DNA of 58,120 nucleotides from Candidatus Nitrosopumilus sp. (GTDB lineage: Archaea > Thermoproteota > Nitrososphaeria > Nitrososphaerales > Nitrosopumilaceae). The stretch is from NCBI GenBank assembly GCA_029862085.1, contig JAOTXZ010000006.1, forward strand, positions 1 to 58,120. Reading direction: 5' to 3'. How positions within the stretch are numbered: position 1 is the stretch's first letter; the number at the start of each line of letters is the position of its first letter. Both the position numbers and the translations under genes were made by a program. Shown here piece by piece: positions 32,061-41,648 of this stretch. The notes under the pieces were generated by a model, which worked only from the letters and a program-made list of their open reading frames with translations, searched no databases and was not told the DNA's origin.

Positions 32061-33245
32061 TCAAGCCTCAACGATTTGAATTTGTTTTTTAATTTCTTCA
32101 ATTAATAACGGTAGTACATCTTCCATTCTTCCTTTTATGAAAATATCACATTCATCCTTTATTGGAGCATCTTCATCAGGATTTATTGCGACGACAAAAC
32201 CTGAATCTTTCATTCCCCACACATGTTGCATTGCACCACTAACCCCTGATGCAATATAGAGCATAGCACTTGTTTTATGCCCACTAGTTCCAATCACTCT
32301 GTCTGGAATCATATACTTTGAATCTAATGATTGGCTAATCGAGTAGGGTTTTTTAGACATGGGCAAAGTAATTCCTATTTCAGCATTTAGCTCTTTTGCA
32401 AGCTGTTCAACAAGTTTGATGTTCTTTTCAGGATCATCTTTGATTCCCCTTCCAAAACTAACAATAGTTCTTGGAGTTTCAAAATCAACTTCACTCTGAA
32501 TTATCTCACGACTGATTACCTTTACCTTGAGGTCTTGTTCATCAATTTGTGGAACAAATTCAATTACTTGACCCTCTCTTTTTGAATCTGGTTCTAATGA
32601 TTCAAAAACCCCAGGAATAATACTACAGGCCTGTGGGTGATAATCTCGCTTAAAGGCTGGATTTCGGTTATCTAAACAAAGAATTGTAGTCCATAAAAAT
32701 CCAGAAAAGTCTGGTCTATACATCTCTAAAGTTTTTTCATAAGTTTCTTTACTTCCACCAGTTTTTTGTTGATGAGACATTTCAATATCTTCTATTACAA
32801 GTTGATTGATATCTGAAGCCAAACCAGAATCCAATTCTGCCAAAACAGTAGAAGACAAATGTCTACCAATGCTGTCGGCTGCAAAAAACATGTATCTTGG
32901 ACGTCTAAAGTTTTCAGCATATTCTGGTTCTATTTTGCCACCAGTTTCCTTATCATTTGCAATCTGACAAATTACTTTGGTGTAAATTGTATTTCGAATT
33001 TCTTCTAATTGTGGATGATCGCAATAAATTACTGAATCAGCACCAATTTCAATTAATTCTTTAGATAATTCCTTAATGTTATTTCCTAAAACAATAGCCA
33101 CAACTTTTTCTTTTAAAGAATATTTTTGATTAAATCCATCAATCAATCTTCTTGCCTCCCCAATCATTTCCTTACTAACGGTTAGTAGTTTTCCCTGCTC
33201 TATCTCAGTAACAACGTACAGGTGACGATATTTTTCCACCATCAC
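32061..33245 (-). CDS. etfA: Electron transfer flavoprotein, alpha subunit
   Basis: A 394-residue EtfA/FixB. The C-terminal FAD-binding domain shows IVSFGRGIK, PYSISQSLDSKYMIPDRVIGTSGH and the VAINPDEDAPI signature (VVAINPDEDAPIKDECD). The N-terminal domain packs against EtfB. It overlaps the EtfB stop by 4 bp (ATGA) and is followed at once by FixCX, so translation is probably coupled. The protein starts MMVEKYRHLYVV. Confidence 0.93.
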   Translation of the reverse strand: MMVEKYRHLYVVTEIEQGKLLTVSKEMIGEARRLIDGFNQKYSLKEKVVAIVLGNNIKELSKELIEIGADSVIYCDHPQLEEIRNTIYTKVICQIANDKETGGKIEPEYAENFRRPRYMFFAADSIGRHLSSTVLAELDSGLASDINQLVIEDIEMSHQQKTGGSKETYEKTLEMYRPDFSGFLWTTILCLDNRNPAFKRDYHPQACSIIPGVFESLEPDSKREGQVIEFVPQIDEQDLKVKVISREIIQSEVDFETPRTIVSFGRGIKDDPEKNIKLVEQLAKELNAEIGITLPMSKKPYSISQSLDSKYMIPDRVIGTSGHKTSAMLYIASGVSGAMQHVWGMKDSGFVVAINPDEDAPIKDECDIFIKGRMEDVLPLLIEEIKKQIQIVEA

Positions 33246-34117
33246 TTAATCACCATTGCCTCAAGGGCTTCTTTCATTTTTCCCACAACTTTTTGAATTT
33301 GATCAGGATCTGAACCATCCACAACTTCGGCACTTCTAGTTGCAGTTGATTTTGGAACTCTCTCCACCTTGTAAACTATCGTTGGGGATCCTGGAAGGCC
33401 AACCAGAGTTTTATCTACTCCAAGCTCGTCGGCATTAAAAATTTTGTAATAATCTTTGAAATTTTCTACTCTTTCTTTTGCTTCTTTTTGATATTTTTGA
33501 AAAGATAATCTTTGAGATACAGTATTGTATTTTGATTGATATGTAGGATCAATGGAAATAAAAACTGGTAAAGGTGCCTCTACTTCCTCAATAATGTTCG
33601 GAGATCCTTGTAAACTAACCAAACGTTTTGCTCGGATGGTCCTGGTTTCTAAATTCACACTATAACTTGTTACATTTCCTAAAAATGTAAAACCCAACTT
33701 CCAAGCAGTCTGAGGTCCAGTTTGTCCTGTTTCTCCATCAGATGCTCGATGACCTGCAAAAACAATATCCATCTTACCTTGCATTTTTTCAATTCCTACC
33801 CTTAACACCTCAGCGGTACCTAGGGTATCGGCTCCTGCAAAAAGCTTGTCACTGTACAATTGAAGTTCTTCAGAATCAGAAATTTCTTGTGCTTGTCGAA
33901 GTGCAAGGTCAGCTATTGGAGGACCCATTGTTCCTATCGATATTTTCGCATCATACATTACCTTTGAATAAAATGCCGCTTGGGCTGCAATTGCGCTATG
34001 AGGGCCTAAAGTATTTTTTGTCTCTGCTCGGTTAAGTGTTCCATCAGGGTTATAGCTAACATTTCCTTCTGAAAAGTCTGGTTCTAATTTAATGATTACA
34101 GCTACATTTAGAGACAT
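33242..34117 (-). CDS. etfB: Electron transfer flavoprotein, beta subunit
   Basis: A 291-residue EtfB/FixA. NTLGPHSAIAAQAA, a GTAEVLRVGI block and FAGHRASDGETGQTGPQTAW (the AMP/nucleotide-binding loop) identify it. It is the first gene of the EtfB-EtfA-FixCX operon. Such ETFs take electrons from acyl-CoA or amino-acid dehydrogenases; the partner dehydrogenase is not in this window. Confidence 0.92.
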   Translation of the reverse strand: MSLNVAVIIKLEPDFSEGNVSYNPDGTLNRAETKNTLGPHSAIAAQAAFYSKVMYDAKISIGTMGPPIADLALRQAQEISDSEELQLYSDKLFAGADTLGTAEVLRVGIEKMQGKMDIVFAGHRASDGETGQTGPQTAWKLGFTFLGNVTSYSVNLETRTIRAKRLVSLQGSPNIIEEVEAPLPVFISIDPTYQSKYNTVSQRLSFQKYQKEAKERVENFKDYYKIFNADELGVDKTLVGLPGSPTIVYKVERVPKSTATRSAEVVDGSDPDQIQKVVGKMKEALEAMVIK

Positions 34118-34190
34118 TATTTGGCCTTCAAAATCATTTTAATAAATTGCTTTCCTCTAATTTCATTAAGAAAACTCAAATTTGTTAATT

Positions 34191-35546
34191 TTACCAAACA
34201 TCATCTACTTCATCAAGCACTTTGTATTCCTTTGATGTTTCTTTATCTGCAAACTTTAGTCTTGAAATATCTCTATCAAAAAATAGATCAATTGTCCAAT
34301 CTAAAAGAACCCTTAATCTTTTATCCCACTTTGGAATTTTCGAAATGTACACATTTCTCCATAATGCCCAAGCCCAAATTCCACTAATATTCATCCCAAA
34401 AAAAGAAGCTACACCATTTCTTTTTCCAATAATTGCCATTTGTCCTTTTGATTTGTATTCAAATTTTTTCATTTTTTGATTTGTAATTAGAGAATACAAA
34501 TTGTGTGCAGCAGATTTTGCTTGGGCCTCAGCTAACTGGGCTGTTGGAGGAAATGGTCTTTCAGTTGTTGGATCTACAAAAAGAGCACAGTCTCCTATTG
34601 CAAAAACTTCGGGAAATTCGGCTACCTCCAAAAAATCATTTACAATAATTTTACCTCTTTCAGTTTTAAACATCGACCTCTTTATGGTATTTACAGGAGT
34701 TACTCCCGCAGTCCAAATCATTGTCCTTGTTTGTATGGCCTCCCGTTCTGAATTTTCTTTAATTTCTGGATTATCCTCAATTTTTTTCATCATTATCTCA
34801 TATCCATCAAAACTAGTGACAGCTGTTTTTAATTTAATTTCAATACCATTTTTTGTTAACAATCTATGTGCAAATTTTGCTAACTTTTCACTAAAACCAG
34901 GTAAAATATTTGGAAGAGCTTCTAAAACAAAAACTTTGATTTCATCCCTGCTGATATTAGGATAGTATTTTCTGGCATCTAATAACAAATCCATAATTTC
35001 TCCCGCTGTTTCAATTCCAGCAAAGCCGCCACCAACGATTACAAAATTAAGTAAACTTCTTCTGAGGATTGGATTTGGTTCATTTTCTGCTTGTTCAAGC
35101 ATATCTATTACTCGATTACGAATAGTCATGGCATCGTTTAGGGTCTTTATTGTGTAGGCGTGTTTTTCCACATCGCTCATCCCAAAGAAATTGGTTTCAC
35201 TCCCAAGAGAAACTACAAGAAAATCATAATGAATTGAAACTCCTCTTTTTTCATTGGTTCCCCACAAATTTACAATCTTTCCGTAGGGATCAATATTTTT
35301 TACTCTTCCTTCATAAAATGTTGTTTTTTTGATTATGGTACGAATTGGCATTACAATGTGTCGTGTGGCAAGCATTCCTGCTGCTACCTGTGGAAGCATT
35401 GGTGTAAATAATAAAAAATTATCCTCACTGATAAGAACAATTTCAATTCCGTCATCTTTTCTAAAATATTTCTCTAATTTTCTAGTACATTCTACTCCAC
35501 CATAACCCCCTCCCAAAATAACGATTTTTTTCTTGTTTTTTACCAA
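34191..35546 (-). CDS. Type II NADH:quinone dehydrogenase (NDH-2)
   Basis: A 451-residue flavoprotein that oxidises NADH and reduces quinone without proton pumping. ILGGGYGGVECTRKL binds FAD, VIVGGGFAGIETAGEI binds NAD(H), and VFAIGDCALF contacts FAD. The C-terminal ISGIWAWALWRNVYISKIPK with RLRVLLDW is the amphipathic membrane anchor of NDH-2. It lies 74 bp upstream of the EtfB start on the same strand, possibly transcribed with the ETF operon, which also delivers electrons to quinone. Confidence 0.9.
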   Translation of the reverse strand: MVKNKKKIVILGGGYGGVECTRKLEKYFRKDDGIEIVLISEDNFLLFTPMLPQVAAGMLATRHIVMPIRTIIKKTTFYEGRVKNIDPYGKIVNLWGTNEKRGVSIHYDFLVVSLGSETNFFGMSDVEKHAYTIKTLNDAMTIRNRVIDMLEQAENEPNPILRRSLLNFVIVGGGFAGIETAGEIMDLLLDARKYYPNISRDEIKVFVLEALPNILPGFSEKLAKFAHRLLTKNGIEIKLKTAVTSFDGYEIMMKKIEDNPEIKENSEREAIQTRTMIWTAGVTPVNTIKRSMFKTERGKIIVNDFLEVAEFPEVFAIGDCALFVDPTTERPFPPTAQLAEAQAKSAAHNLYSLITNQKMKKFEYKSKGQMAIIGKRNGVASFFGMNISGIWAWALWRNVYISKIPKWDKRLRVLLDWTIDLFFDRDISRLKFADKETSKEYKVLDEVDDVW

Positions 35547-35611
35547 TAGGATTTACCTCCTAAAATAGGAGAATATATCCTATGAGATCAGATTCTTGTT
35601 AATACCAAAAT

Positions 35612-36283
35612 TTAGGCAGTTCTGATAATATCAGAATGAAGAATATCATATGCTCGTGATGAATCTTTCTCGTTTAGAATAATAATGATATTTTCTTGGC
35701 TGAAAAAGGCATTTACAAGTTCAATCCCGTTATCATGTAAAACTTCGGCCACATAAGATACTACATCAGATTTATTCTGGTTGGGTGGTATCGAGATTCT
35801 AATTTTTGCTAAACCTGTACTGAAAATATCCTCTTGATTTGGAAGTGAATTAAAAATACTACGAATACCCTCTAGATCTTCTGAAAGAAATCTAAAAGAA
35901 TCAGATGATCTAAAAAAGTCATAGTTACTAGTAATTTTTGAAAATTTATCCAACATAGTTAAAGGGTCCATACCCTTAGAATCATTTACCGAAAATTTAA
36001 TATCAACTATTCCATCTGTAAGAACTAATCTAGCATTTTTCAAAACAGATTTTTCTTCAACTTCATCTTTTACATCAAAGGAATCTGCATATCGTTTTAT
36101 TGCAACTACTATGGTATTCAAATTCACAGTATTTCCAAGGACTCGCTCAACATCTGGCTGAATCTTTACGGCAAGAGCAGTGTAATTGATTAAATCCATT
36201 TTCATGCAATCAAAAATTGATCGATTTCTGGTTATGATCTCCCTTACTACTTCTGGGACGGACATACTAGTTAGCCTCAACAA
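35612..36283 (-). CDS. ACT-like domain protein, possible regulator
   Basis: A 223-residue protein. The N-terminal half is helical (SVPEVVREIITRNRSIFDCMK ... VNLNTIVVAIKRYAD), like a small HTH-type region. The C-terminal half has two strand-helix modules, the last ADVV-like (VVSYVAEVLHDNGIELVNAFFSQENIIIILNEKD), typical of ACT amino-acid-sensing domains. It is divergent from hsp20 across an intergenic region with repeated operators, so it may regulate that promoter; this is inference. Confidence 0.6.
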   Translation of the reverse strand: MLRLTSMSVPEVVREIITRNRSIFDCMKMDLINYTALAVKIQPDVERVLGNTVNLNTIVVAIKRYADSFDVKDEVEEKSVLKNARLVLTDGIVDIKFSVNDSKGMDPLTMLDKFSKITSNYDFFRSSDSFRFLSEDLEGIRSIFNSLPNQEDIFSTGLAKIRISIPPNQNKSDVVSYVAEVLHDNGIELVNAFFSQENIIIILNEKDSSRAYDILHSDIIRTA

Positions 36284-36292
36284 ATATTATTA

Positions 36293-36376
36293 TATAATGT
36301 CAAATATAATAGGATTATGTAAGAAATTAGTGTAATGTAAGTAATATTTATATAATGTCATATACATTACATATGT
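36293..36376. promoter_or_regulatory. Divergent promoter with repeated operator-like motifs
   Basis: TATAATGTCA occurs twice (36293 and 36351). GTAATGT (36332) and ACATTAC (36364) form an inverted pair surrounding ATATTTATATAA, the TATA region about 35 nt before the hsp20 ATG (36386). ACATATGT (36369) is a small palindrome. The layout would let one regulator shut off or bend DNA at both divergent promoters. Confidence 0.5.
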
Positions 36377-36385
36377 TAGATAAAT

Positions 36386-36883
36386 ATGACAATATTTGAT
36401 GATGAATTCAATAGAATCTTCAAAAAAATGTCAAGCTCTTTTTTTAACACAGATGACATTTTAGAAGAATTCAAAACAAAGGGTGCCAGTGCTGGTCCAT
36501 ATTATTACGGTTATACCATGACCGTTGGACCTGACGGAAAACCTGTTGTACAAGAATATGGAAATGTAAAACCAGAACTACTTCCAGCATCTAATACAAG
36601 AGAACCAATCGTTGATACGATATTTGATGAAAAGGAAAAACTTGTAAAACTAGTAGCCGAGATGCCAGGGGTTGAAAAATCTGATGTAAAGATTTTGGTA
36701 CAAGACAAATCTGTAAACATTTCTGCAGAACATGGAGAAAAAAAGTATCAAGTCAATGTTCCAATACAACACAAAGTTGATGAAAACTCTGCAAAAGCCT
36801 TGTACACCAATGGAATTCTGGAGCTAGTCTTCAAACTAGCTAAGGATGAAAAACCCAAAGGTAAAACGGTGGAGGTTGAATAA
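36386..36883 (+). CDS. Hsp20/alpha-crystallin small heat shock protein
   Basis: A 165-residue holdase. A hydrophobic N-terminus with FFNTDD leads to a Gly/Pro/Tyr-rich linker (YYYGYTMTVGPDGKP), then the alpha-crystallin domain (about 75-160): LVKLVAEMPGVEKSDVKILVQ and YTNGILELVFK. The C-terminal VEVE is a weak I-x-I-type tail. It lies 27 bp before CDC48 on the same strand, so holdase and unfoldase form one operon. Confidence 0.88.
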   Translation: MTIFDDEFNRIFKKMSSSFFNTDDILEEFKTKGASAGPYYYGYTMTVGPDGKPVVQEYGNVKPELLPASNTREPIVDTIFDEKEKLVKLVAEMPGVEKSDVKILVQDKSVNISAEHGEKKYQVNVPIQHKVDENSAKALYTNGILELVFKLAKDEKPKGKTVEVE

Positions 36884-36910
36884 ACCTCTTAAATTTTTTA
36901 TGGTGATTTA

Positions 36911-39052
36911 ATGAGTGAAATCGTATTAAAAATTGATGAGGTACCACAACAACATGTGGGAAGAGGAAGAGCAATAATTGATCCAAAAATTATAGAAGAT
37001 TCAAATTGGAATACTGGACAAATTTTAGAATTAACCTATAACAAAAAAACACATGTAAAACTTTGGCCTGGTTCTCCAGAAGAATATGGAACTGGTTTAA
37101 TCAAAATTGATGGAATAACCAGACAAAATATTGGGGCAGGAATTGGAGATAAAATCTCAGTAAAACCTGTTGAAGCAGTACATGCAGAACAAATTGTTTT
37201 ATCACCAACTGAGAAAGTTTCAATTGAAGGACTACAAGAATATATGATTTATAATTACTTGAATCATGTATTTACAACTGGAGATACAATCGCATTAAGT
37301 ACACAAATGGGGGGAAGAATTCAATTTATAATTACAAGTACCAAGCCATCAAAACCAGTAATCGTTACAGAAAATACTGTTTTTAAACTCGGTCCAATGA
37401 CCAAAGCAATTGATTCATCAGTTCCTCGAATTACCTACGATGAATTAGGTGGATTAAAAAATGAAGTTCAAAAAATCCGAGAAATGGTTGAATTACCCAT
37501 GAGACATCCAGAATTATTTGAAAAAATTGGTGTTGAAGCTCCAAAAGGAGTTTTATTGTACGGACCTCCAGGAACAGGAAAAACTCTTTTGGCTAAGGCA
37601 GTGGCAGGTGAAACTAATGCCCACTTTATCTCTCTTAGCGGACCTGAGATCATGGGAAAACACTATGGAGAGAGCGAAGAGAGAATACGAGACATTTTCA
37701 AGCAAGCCGAAGAAAATGCACCTAGCATAATTTTCATTGACGAAATCGACTCCATTGCCCCTAAACGAGAGGAGGTTTCAGGAGAGCTGGAAAAAAGAAT
37801 AGTTTCTCAGCTTTTGACATTAATGGACGGAATGAAAAGTAGAGGAAAAGTTATAGTAATTGCAGCCACAAACAGACCAGATTCACTTGATCCAGCTCTT
37901 AGACGACCTGGAAGACTAGACAGAGAAATTGAAATTGGCATCCCAGACGCGGAAGGAAGATTTGACATACTTTCCATTCATACTCGTGGAATGCCAATTG
38001 ATGACACGGTTGATCTTAAACAAATCTCCAAAACGACACATGGTTTTGTTGGCGCAGATTTAGAAGTCTTATCCAAAGAAGCTGCAATGAGATCTCTGCG
38101 AAGAATTTTACCTGAAATTGATCTTGATGAAGATAAAATTTCAACTGAAATCCTTCAAAAAATAAAGATAACTAGTGAAGACTTTTTAGATGCTCTCAAA
38201 GAAGTTCGACCAAGTGCATTACGTGAAGTACAAGTTCAGATTCCAAATGTTAGTTGGGATGATGTAGGAGGCCTTGCCGAACTAAAAGAAGAACTTCGAG
38301 AAGCAATTGAATGGCCAATTAAATACAAAGAAGCTTTTGATTTTGTTGACGTGGAATCACCAAAAGGAATCTTATTACATGGACCACCAGGAACAGGAAA
38401 AACTTTGATTGCAAAAGCTTTGGCTAAAATGACTGAATCTAATTTTATCAGCATTAAAGGTCCAGAACTACTATCAAAATGGGTAGGAGAATCTGAAAAA
38501 GGAGTTCGAGAAATTTTTAGAAAAGCTCGACAAGCAGCTCCATGTATCATATTTCTTGATGAAGTAGATGCACTTGTACCTAGGAGAGGAAGTGGCGGAT
38601 CAGAGTCTCATGTGACTGAAAATGTGGTTTCTCAAATTCTAACAGAAATTGATGGACTAGAAGAATTACATGACGTCTTGATAATTGGTGCCACAAATAG
38701 GTTAGATATTGTAGACGAGGCGTTGCTCAGACCTGGTAGATTTGATAGAATTATTGAAGTTCCAAATCCAGATTCCAAAGGACGAGAGCAGATTTTCAAG
38801 ATTCATACCAAAAAGAAACCCCTTGCAGAGGATGTAAACATCTCAAAACTAGTTGAACTTACAGATGGATTCAATGGAGCTGAAATTGCTGCTGTTGCAA
38901 ATAGAGCCGGGATATCTGCCTTGAAAAAATATGCCGATGGAAAATCACAAAATATCAAAGAAATCAAGGTTACCCAGAAGGATCTTTTAGATGCAATTGA
39001 TAAAGTCAAGCCTAGAAAGACCGAATCACCCATGACTCACTCGATAAAATAG
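36911..39052 (+). CDS. CDC48/VAT-type AAA+ ATPase
   Basis: A 713-residue double-AAA protein unfoldase that feeds the archaeal proteasome. An N-domain (about 1-180, double-psi barrel plus CDC48_2) precedes two ATPase rings. D1 has GPPGTGKT (about 217), IIFIDEID and ATNRPD; D2 has GPPGTGKT (about 493), IIFLDEVD and ATNRLD. D1 pore loop is GKHYG, D2 SKWVG. The C-terminus ends THSIK, without the usual HbYX proteasome-docking tail. Second gene of the hsp20 operon. Confidence 0.95.
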   Translation: MSEIVLKIDEVPQQHVGRGRAIIDPKIIEDSNWNTGQILELTYNKKTHVKLWPGSPEEYGTGLIKIDGITRQNIGAGIGDKISVKPVEAVHAEQIVLSPTEKVSIEGLQEYMIYNYLNHVFTTGDTIALSTQMGGRIQFIITSTKPSKPVIVTENTVFKLGPMTKAIDSSVPRITYDELGGLKNEVQKIREMVELPMRHPELFEKIGVEAPKGVLLYGPPGTGKTLLAKAVAGETNAHFISLSGPEIMGKHYGESEERIRDIFKQAEENAPSIIFIDEIDSIAPKREEVSGELEKRIVSQLLTLMDGMKSRGKVIVIAATNRPDSLDPALRRPGRLDREIEIGIPDAEGRFDILSIHTRGMPIDDTVDLKQISKTTHGFVGADLEVLSKEAAMRSLRRILPEIDLDEDKISTEILQKIKITSEDFLDALKEVRPSALREVQVQIPNVSWDDVGGLAELKEELREAIEWPIKYKEAFDFVDVESPKGILLHGPPGTGKTLIAKALAKMTESNFISIKGPELLSKWVGESEKGVREIFRKARQAAPCIIFLDEVDALVPRRGSGGSESHVTENVVSQILTEIDGLEELHDVLIIGATNRLDIVDEALLRPGRFDRIIEVPNPDSKGREQIFKIHTKKKPLAEDVNISKLVELTDGFNGAEIAAVANRAGISALKKYADGKSQNIKEIKVTQKDLLDAIDKVKPRKTESPMTHSIK

Positions 39053-39082
39053 TCTAAATACTAAGGAAGATGACCTGAATTT

Positions 39083-39301
39083 ATGAAACTCTACCTTGAC
39101 TTTGATCCCTGCAAAGAATGCAATACAATGATGAAAGATTTGAGTAGTCCTGAAATGTTATTTGCAGACGAAAAAACAAGATCTGACGAGTCAGCAAAAT
39201 TCCTTCGACACCTTACCTACAACCACAATGAAGTAGTACAGGCCGTTATGGAAGATCTTCCAAAACAGAAAAGAGATCAAGAATTTGATTTCTTTAAATA
39301 A
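39083..39301 (+). CDS. Small conserved-looking protein with CxxC
   Basis: A 72-residue acidic, helical protein 30 bp after CDC48 on the same strand. The N-terminus has FDPCKECNTMM, a possible metal or redox CxxC pair; the remainder has HLTYNHNEVVQAVMEDLPK. I recognise no family. The position suggests cotranscription with hsp20-CDC48. Confidence 0.55.
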   Translation: MKLYLDFDPCKECNTMMKDLSSPEMLFADEKTRSDESAKFLRHLTYNHNEVVQAVMEDLPKQKRDQEFDFFK

Positions 39302-39395
39302 TTCTATTTTTCATTTTATATCAATTATCAAACTTTGAAAATAATAATCATGTTCATATACAAAAAATAATTCAATAGATTGTGGTAATACTAAG

Positions 39396-39779
39396 TTGAA
39401 AAAGAATCTATTCTTTGGATTAACGATAATAATTTTTTCATTATTTTCTATTCAACCTGGTTTTTCTCAAGAACCAGAACCACCTAAAATCCCAGAACCA
39501 TCTCCTGAACCTAAACCAATTAAAATCCCAGAACCAGAACCGATTCGAGAACCATTTCCAGAGGAAAGTGATACTGAAAAAATTCAAAAATTAACTAAAG
39601 AGAATGAACAGTTAAGAGAGGAAAATTTCAATTTACGTGTACAAATTACTGAATTAAACAAAATAATTGAAAATCTTCAAGCAATAACTTTGGAACAGAT
39701 CAAAGTAATAATGAATTTAGTTAATCAACTTCAAGAAACAGTTTTTGAAAAATCTTTTCCTTCAATGGTAAACTTATGA
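39396..39779 (+). CDS. Secreted protein with PEP-rich linker and coiled coil
   Basis: A 127-residue exported protein starting with TTG. Signal peptide (about 1-24, ending GFSQE), then a Pro-Glu-Pro-rich linker (about 25-55; repeated IPEPxPEP), then a coiled coil (about 60-115, EKIQKLTKENEQLREEN with heptads). It probably oligomerises in the cell envelope. No partner is evident. Confidence 0.6.
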   Translation: MKKNLFFGLTIIIFSLFSIQPGFSQEPEPPKIPEPSPEPKPIKIPEPEPIREPFPEESDTEKIQKLTKENEQLREENFNLRVQITELNKIIENLQAITLEQIKVIMNLVNQLQETVFEKSFPSMVNL

Positions 39780-39784
39780 TAAAT

Positions 39785-40705
39785 TTAGTCAACTATTCTT
39801 AGTGTCTTTTTAATCAGTGTGGCCCGATTTCGGATTGTAACATCACTTACTCCTGATTCAATTGAAAACTTTTTTTGACTGATTTTTTCTCCATTAACAA
39901 TGCAAGCAATGTACAGAGATGCTGCAGCTTGTGCAACAGGATGCTTACCTGCAGTAATTCCTTCATCTTTACATCTTTTTAGAATTTCAAAAGCATCTCT
40001 CTTTGTTTTTTCACTCAAATTCATGTTATTTGAGATCTTTACAATAAATGAAGCAGTATCATATTGATTGAGATTCAAGCCTAATTTTTTGATGATTGTT
40101 CTTAGATCTCTGGATAAAATTCTACGTTCTACATTTCCAGCTGCTGCTATATCATCTAATGTCCTGGGAGTATTATTTTGCCTACATGAGGCATACAAAG
40201 ACGCTGCAATCAATGAAGACATTGTTCGCCCTCTAGTTAATTTAGCATTTACTGCTTTTCTGTAAATATAGGCCGCATCTTCAACAACATTGTTAGATAC
40301 TCCTATCTTTGTTTTCATTCCATGTAATAGAGTAAATGCCTTACTTAGTGATGAAGTAGTTCTTGATTTACTTCTTTGATCCCATGTACGGAGTCTATTA
40401 AATTCATATTTTGTTTTACTTGATAAACTATTTCCTGAAGAATCTTTGTTAGTTCCTATTACAGTTGATAATCCTTTGTCAAACATTGTAAGTGATGTTG
40501 CCGGACCGGTTCTAGCATTTTTCATAAAATCTTCTGAGCTAAAACTACGATTTTCATGTGAAGTATCATCCAAGTTTTGCACTAGGACAAGACCGCAACC
40601 CCCGCAAAAAACTTCTCCTCTATCAGAATCTGTTATTACAGGGTAGGTTTTGCAAGTATCAAGTTGACACTTGACATCATAATCACTAGAATAATACGCT
40701 ACCAC
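39785..40705 (-). CDS. tfb: Transcription initiation factor TFB
   Basis: A 306-residue TFIIB homologue. The zinc ribbon has C13-x4-C18 and C34-x2-C37; the B-reader/linker region follows (SSEDFMKNARTG). Two cyclin folds (about 110-200 and 205-300) include TSSLIAASLYASCRQNNTPRT and HPVAQAAASLYIACIVNGE, and the C-terminal HTH SDVTIRNRATLIKKTL contacts BRE. The C-x4-C spacing in the ribbon is slightly unusual. Thaumarchaea carry several TFBs, so it may be one of a set for particular promoters. Confidence 0.93.
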   Translation of the reverse strand: MVAYYSSDYDVKCQLDTCKTYPVITDSDRGEVFCGGCGLVLVQNLDDTSHENRSFSSEDFMKNARTGPATSLTMFDKGLSTVIGTNKDSSGNSLSSKTKYEFNRLRTWDQRSKSRTTSSLSKAFTLLHGMKTKIGVSNNVVEDAAYIYRKAVNAKLTRGRTMSSLIAASLYASCRQNNTPRTLDDIAAAGNVERRILSRDLRTIIKKLGLNLNQYDTASFIVKISNNMNLSEKTKRDAFEILKRCKDEGITAGKHPVAQAAASLYIACIVNGEKISQKKFSIESGVSDVTIRNRATLIKKTLRIVD

Positions 40706-40874
40706 TACTAACTACTATAGATTTTCATTACATAAAAGCAAAAGGAAACAGGTAATTTTGAAATCAAAAGTAAAAATTTTCTACTAAAAATTCCGCATTA
40801 TTTTTTCAAAATAAAACTTAGTTGCTGTACATCATACATTCTATTAAATGTTAAAAATAATTTTTTGAAATTAT

Positions 40875-41066
40875 CTATTTCTTTATTGAATCAAGAGAAT
40901 GCCCACGGTTTACTATCATTTGAATTACTGCATCAATTGGATATTCTATACCGTGCTCTTCCTCAAAATGTATTCGTAGTTTTTCAAGTAGTTCAAGGCT
41001 TTTTTCTCCCTCTAAAGAAAAATCACACTCAAACCCGTATTCCTGACAGAGAAGTTTAAGGGTCAT
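40875..41066 (-). CDS. DUF1059 small protein
   Basis: A 63-residue protein matching the DUF1059 pattern: LLCQEYGFECDFSLEGEK, then helix LLEKLRIHFEEEHGIEYP. The two Cys and the HxxxxHG-like His are conserved in this small family of unknown function, thought to bind metal. The opposite frame at 40865-41059 is a shadow. Confidence 0.7.
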   Translation of the reverse strand: MTLKLLCQEYGFECDFSLEGEKSLELLEKLRIHFEEEHGIEYPIDAVIQMIVNRGHSLDSIKK

Positions 41067-41267
41067 TAGCTTGAAAAAATATAGAGACTATAAAAATCAT
41101 AGGCACATTATTCAAAATCGTTGAAAATAAACAAAGTGACTTTAATTTTTACATTGTTTCATAAACTAAATACAAATTGATTTATGCTGATTTTCTTTAC
41201 ATTTGGAATCAAATTGATATTAAATCATGTTAAAATTATTAAAAAAAACCTCGAATAAGGATAGAAA

Positions 41268-41648
41268 ATGAAAGGTTTTGAGTTTGTGTTTTTGGCAATA
41301 GGATCTGTTTTTGGAGCTTTTTTAAGATACAAAATTTCTGAATCTCCATTACTTTTCAATATCCTACCACTGAATGTCTTGATCGTTAACGTTATTGGGG
41401 CTTTTATTTTAGGAATTTTTGTAGTATTGTCTGAACAGTGGAATCTTGATGGAAAGTATTCTCTATTGGCAGCTGTAGGATTTTGTGGATCTTTGACCAC
41501 AATGTCCTCCTTTGCCCTGGATTCAAGCAATCTATTAGACAATCAACATTATGCAGCCTTGGCGGTAAATATAATGACAAACGTTGGATTATCAATTGGT
41601 GCATTAATCACAGGAAAATCTATAATGACTGCAATAGTAAATGGCTGA
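41268..41648 (+). CDS. crcB: Fluoride ion transporter CrcB/Fluc
   Basis: A 126-residue four-helix protein of the Fluc dual-topology family that exports F-. GSVFGAFLRY, NVIGAFILGIF with the pore Asn and GFCGSLTTMSSF (conserved GxCGxxTTFSTF block) identify it. A single gene implies a homodimer. I looked for a fluoride riboswitch upstream and saw none. Its stop abuts the convergent CBS gene at 41649. Confidence 0.9.
   Translation: MKGFEFVFLAIGSVFGAFLRYKISESPLLFNILPLNVLIVNVIGAFILGIFVVLSEQWNLDGKYSLLAAVGFCGSLTTMSSFALDSSNLLDNQHYAALAVNIMTNVGLSIGALITGKSIMTAIVNG

Noticed and set aside
36911-39052. HbYX proteasome-docking motif on CDC48
   Set aside because: The C-terminus ends THSIK, which lacks the penultimate Tyr.
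40865-41059. Plus-strand frame opposite the DUF1059 gene
   Set aside because: The minus strand encodes a clear DUF1059 pattern; the plus frame has no motif.
41067-41267. Fluoride riboswitch upstream of crcB
   Set aside because: The region is AT-rich with no recognisable riboswitch core; the short AACCTCGAATAAGG is not enough.
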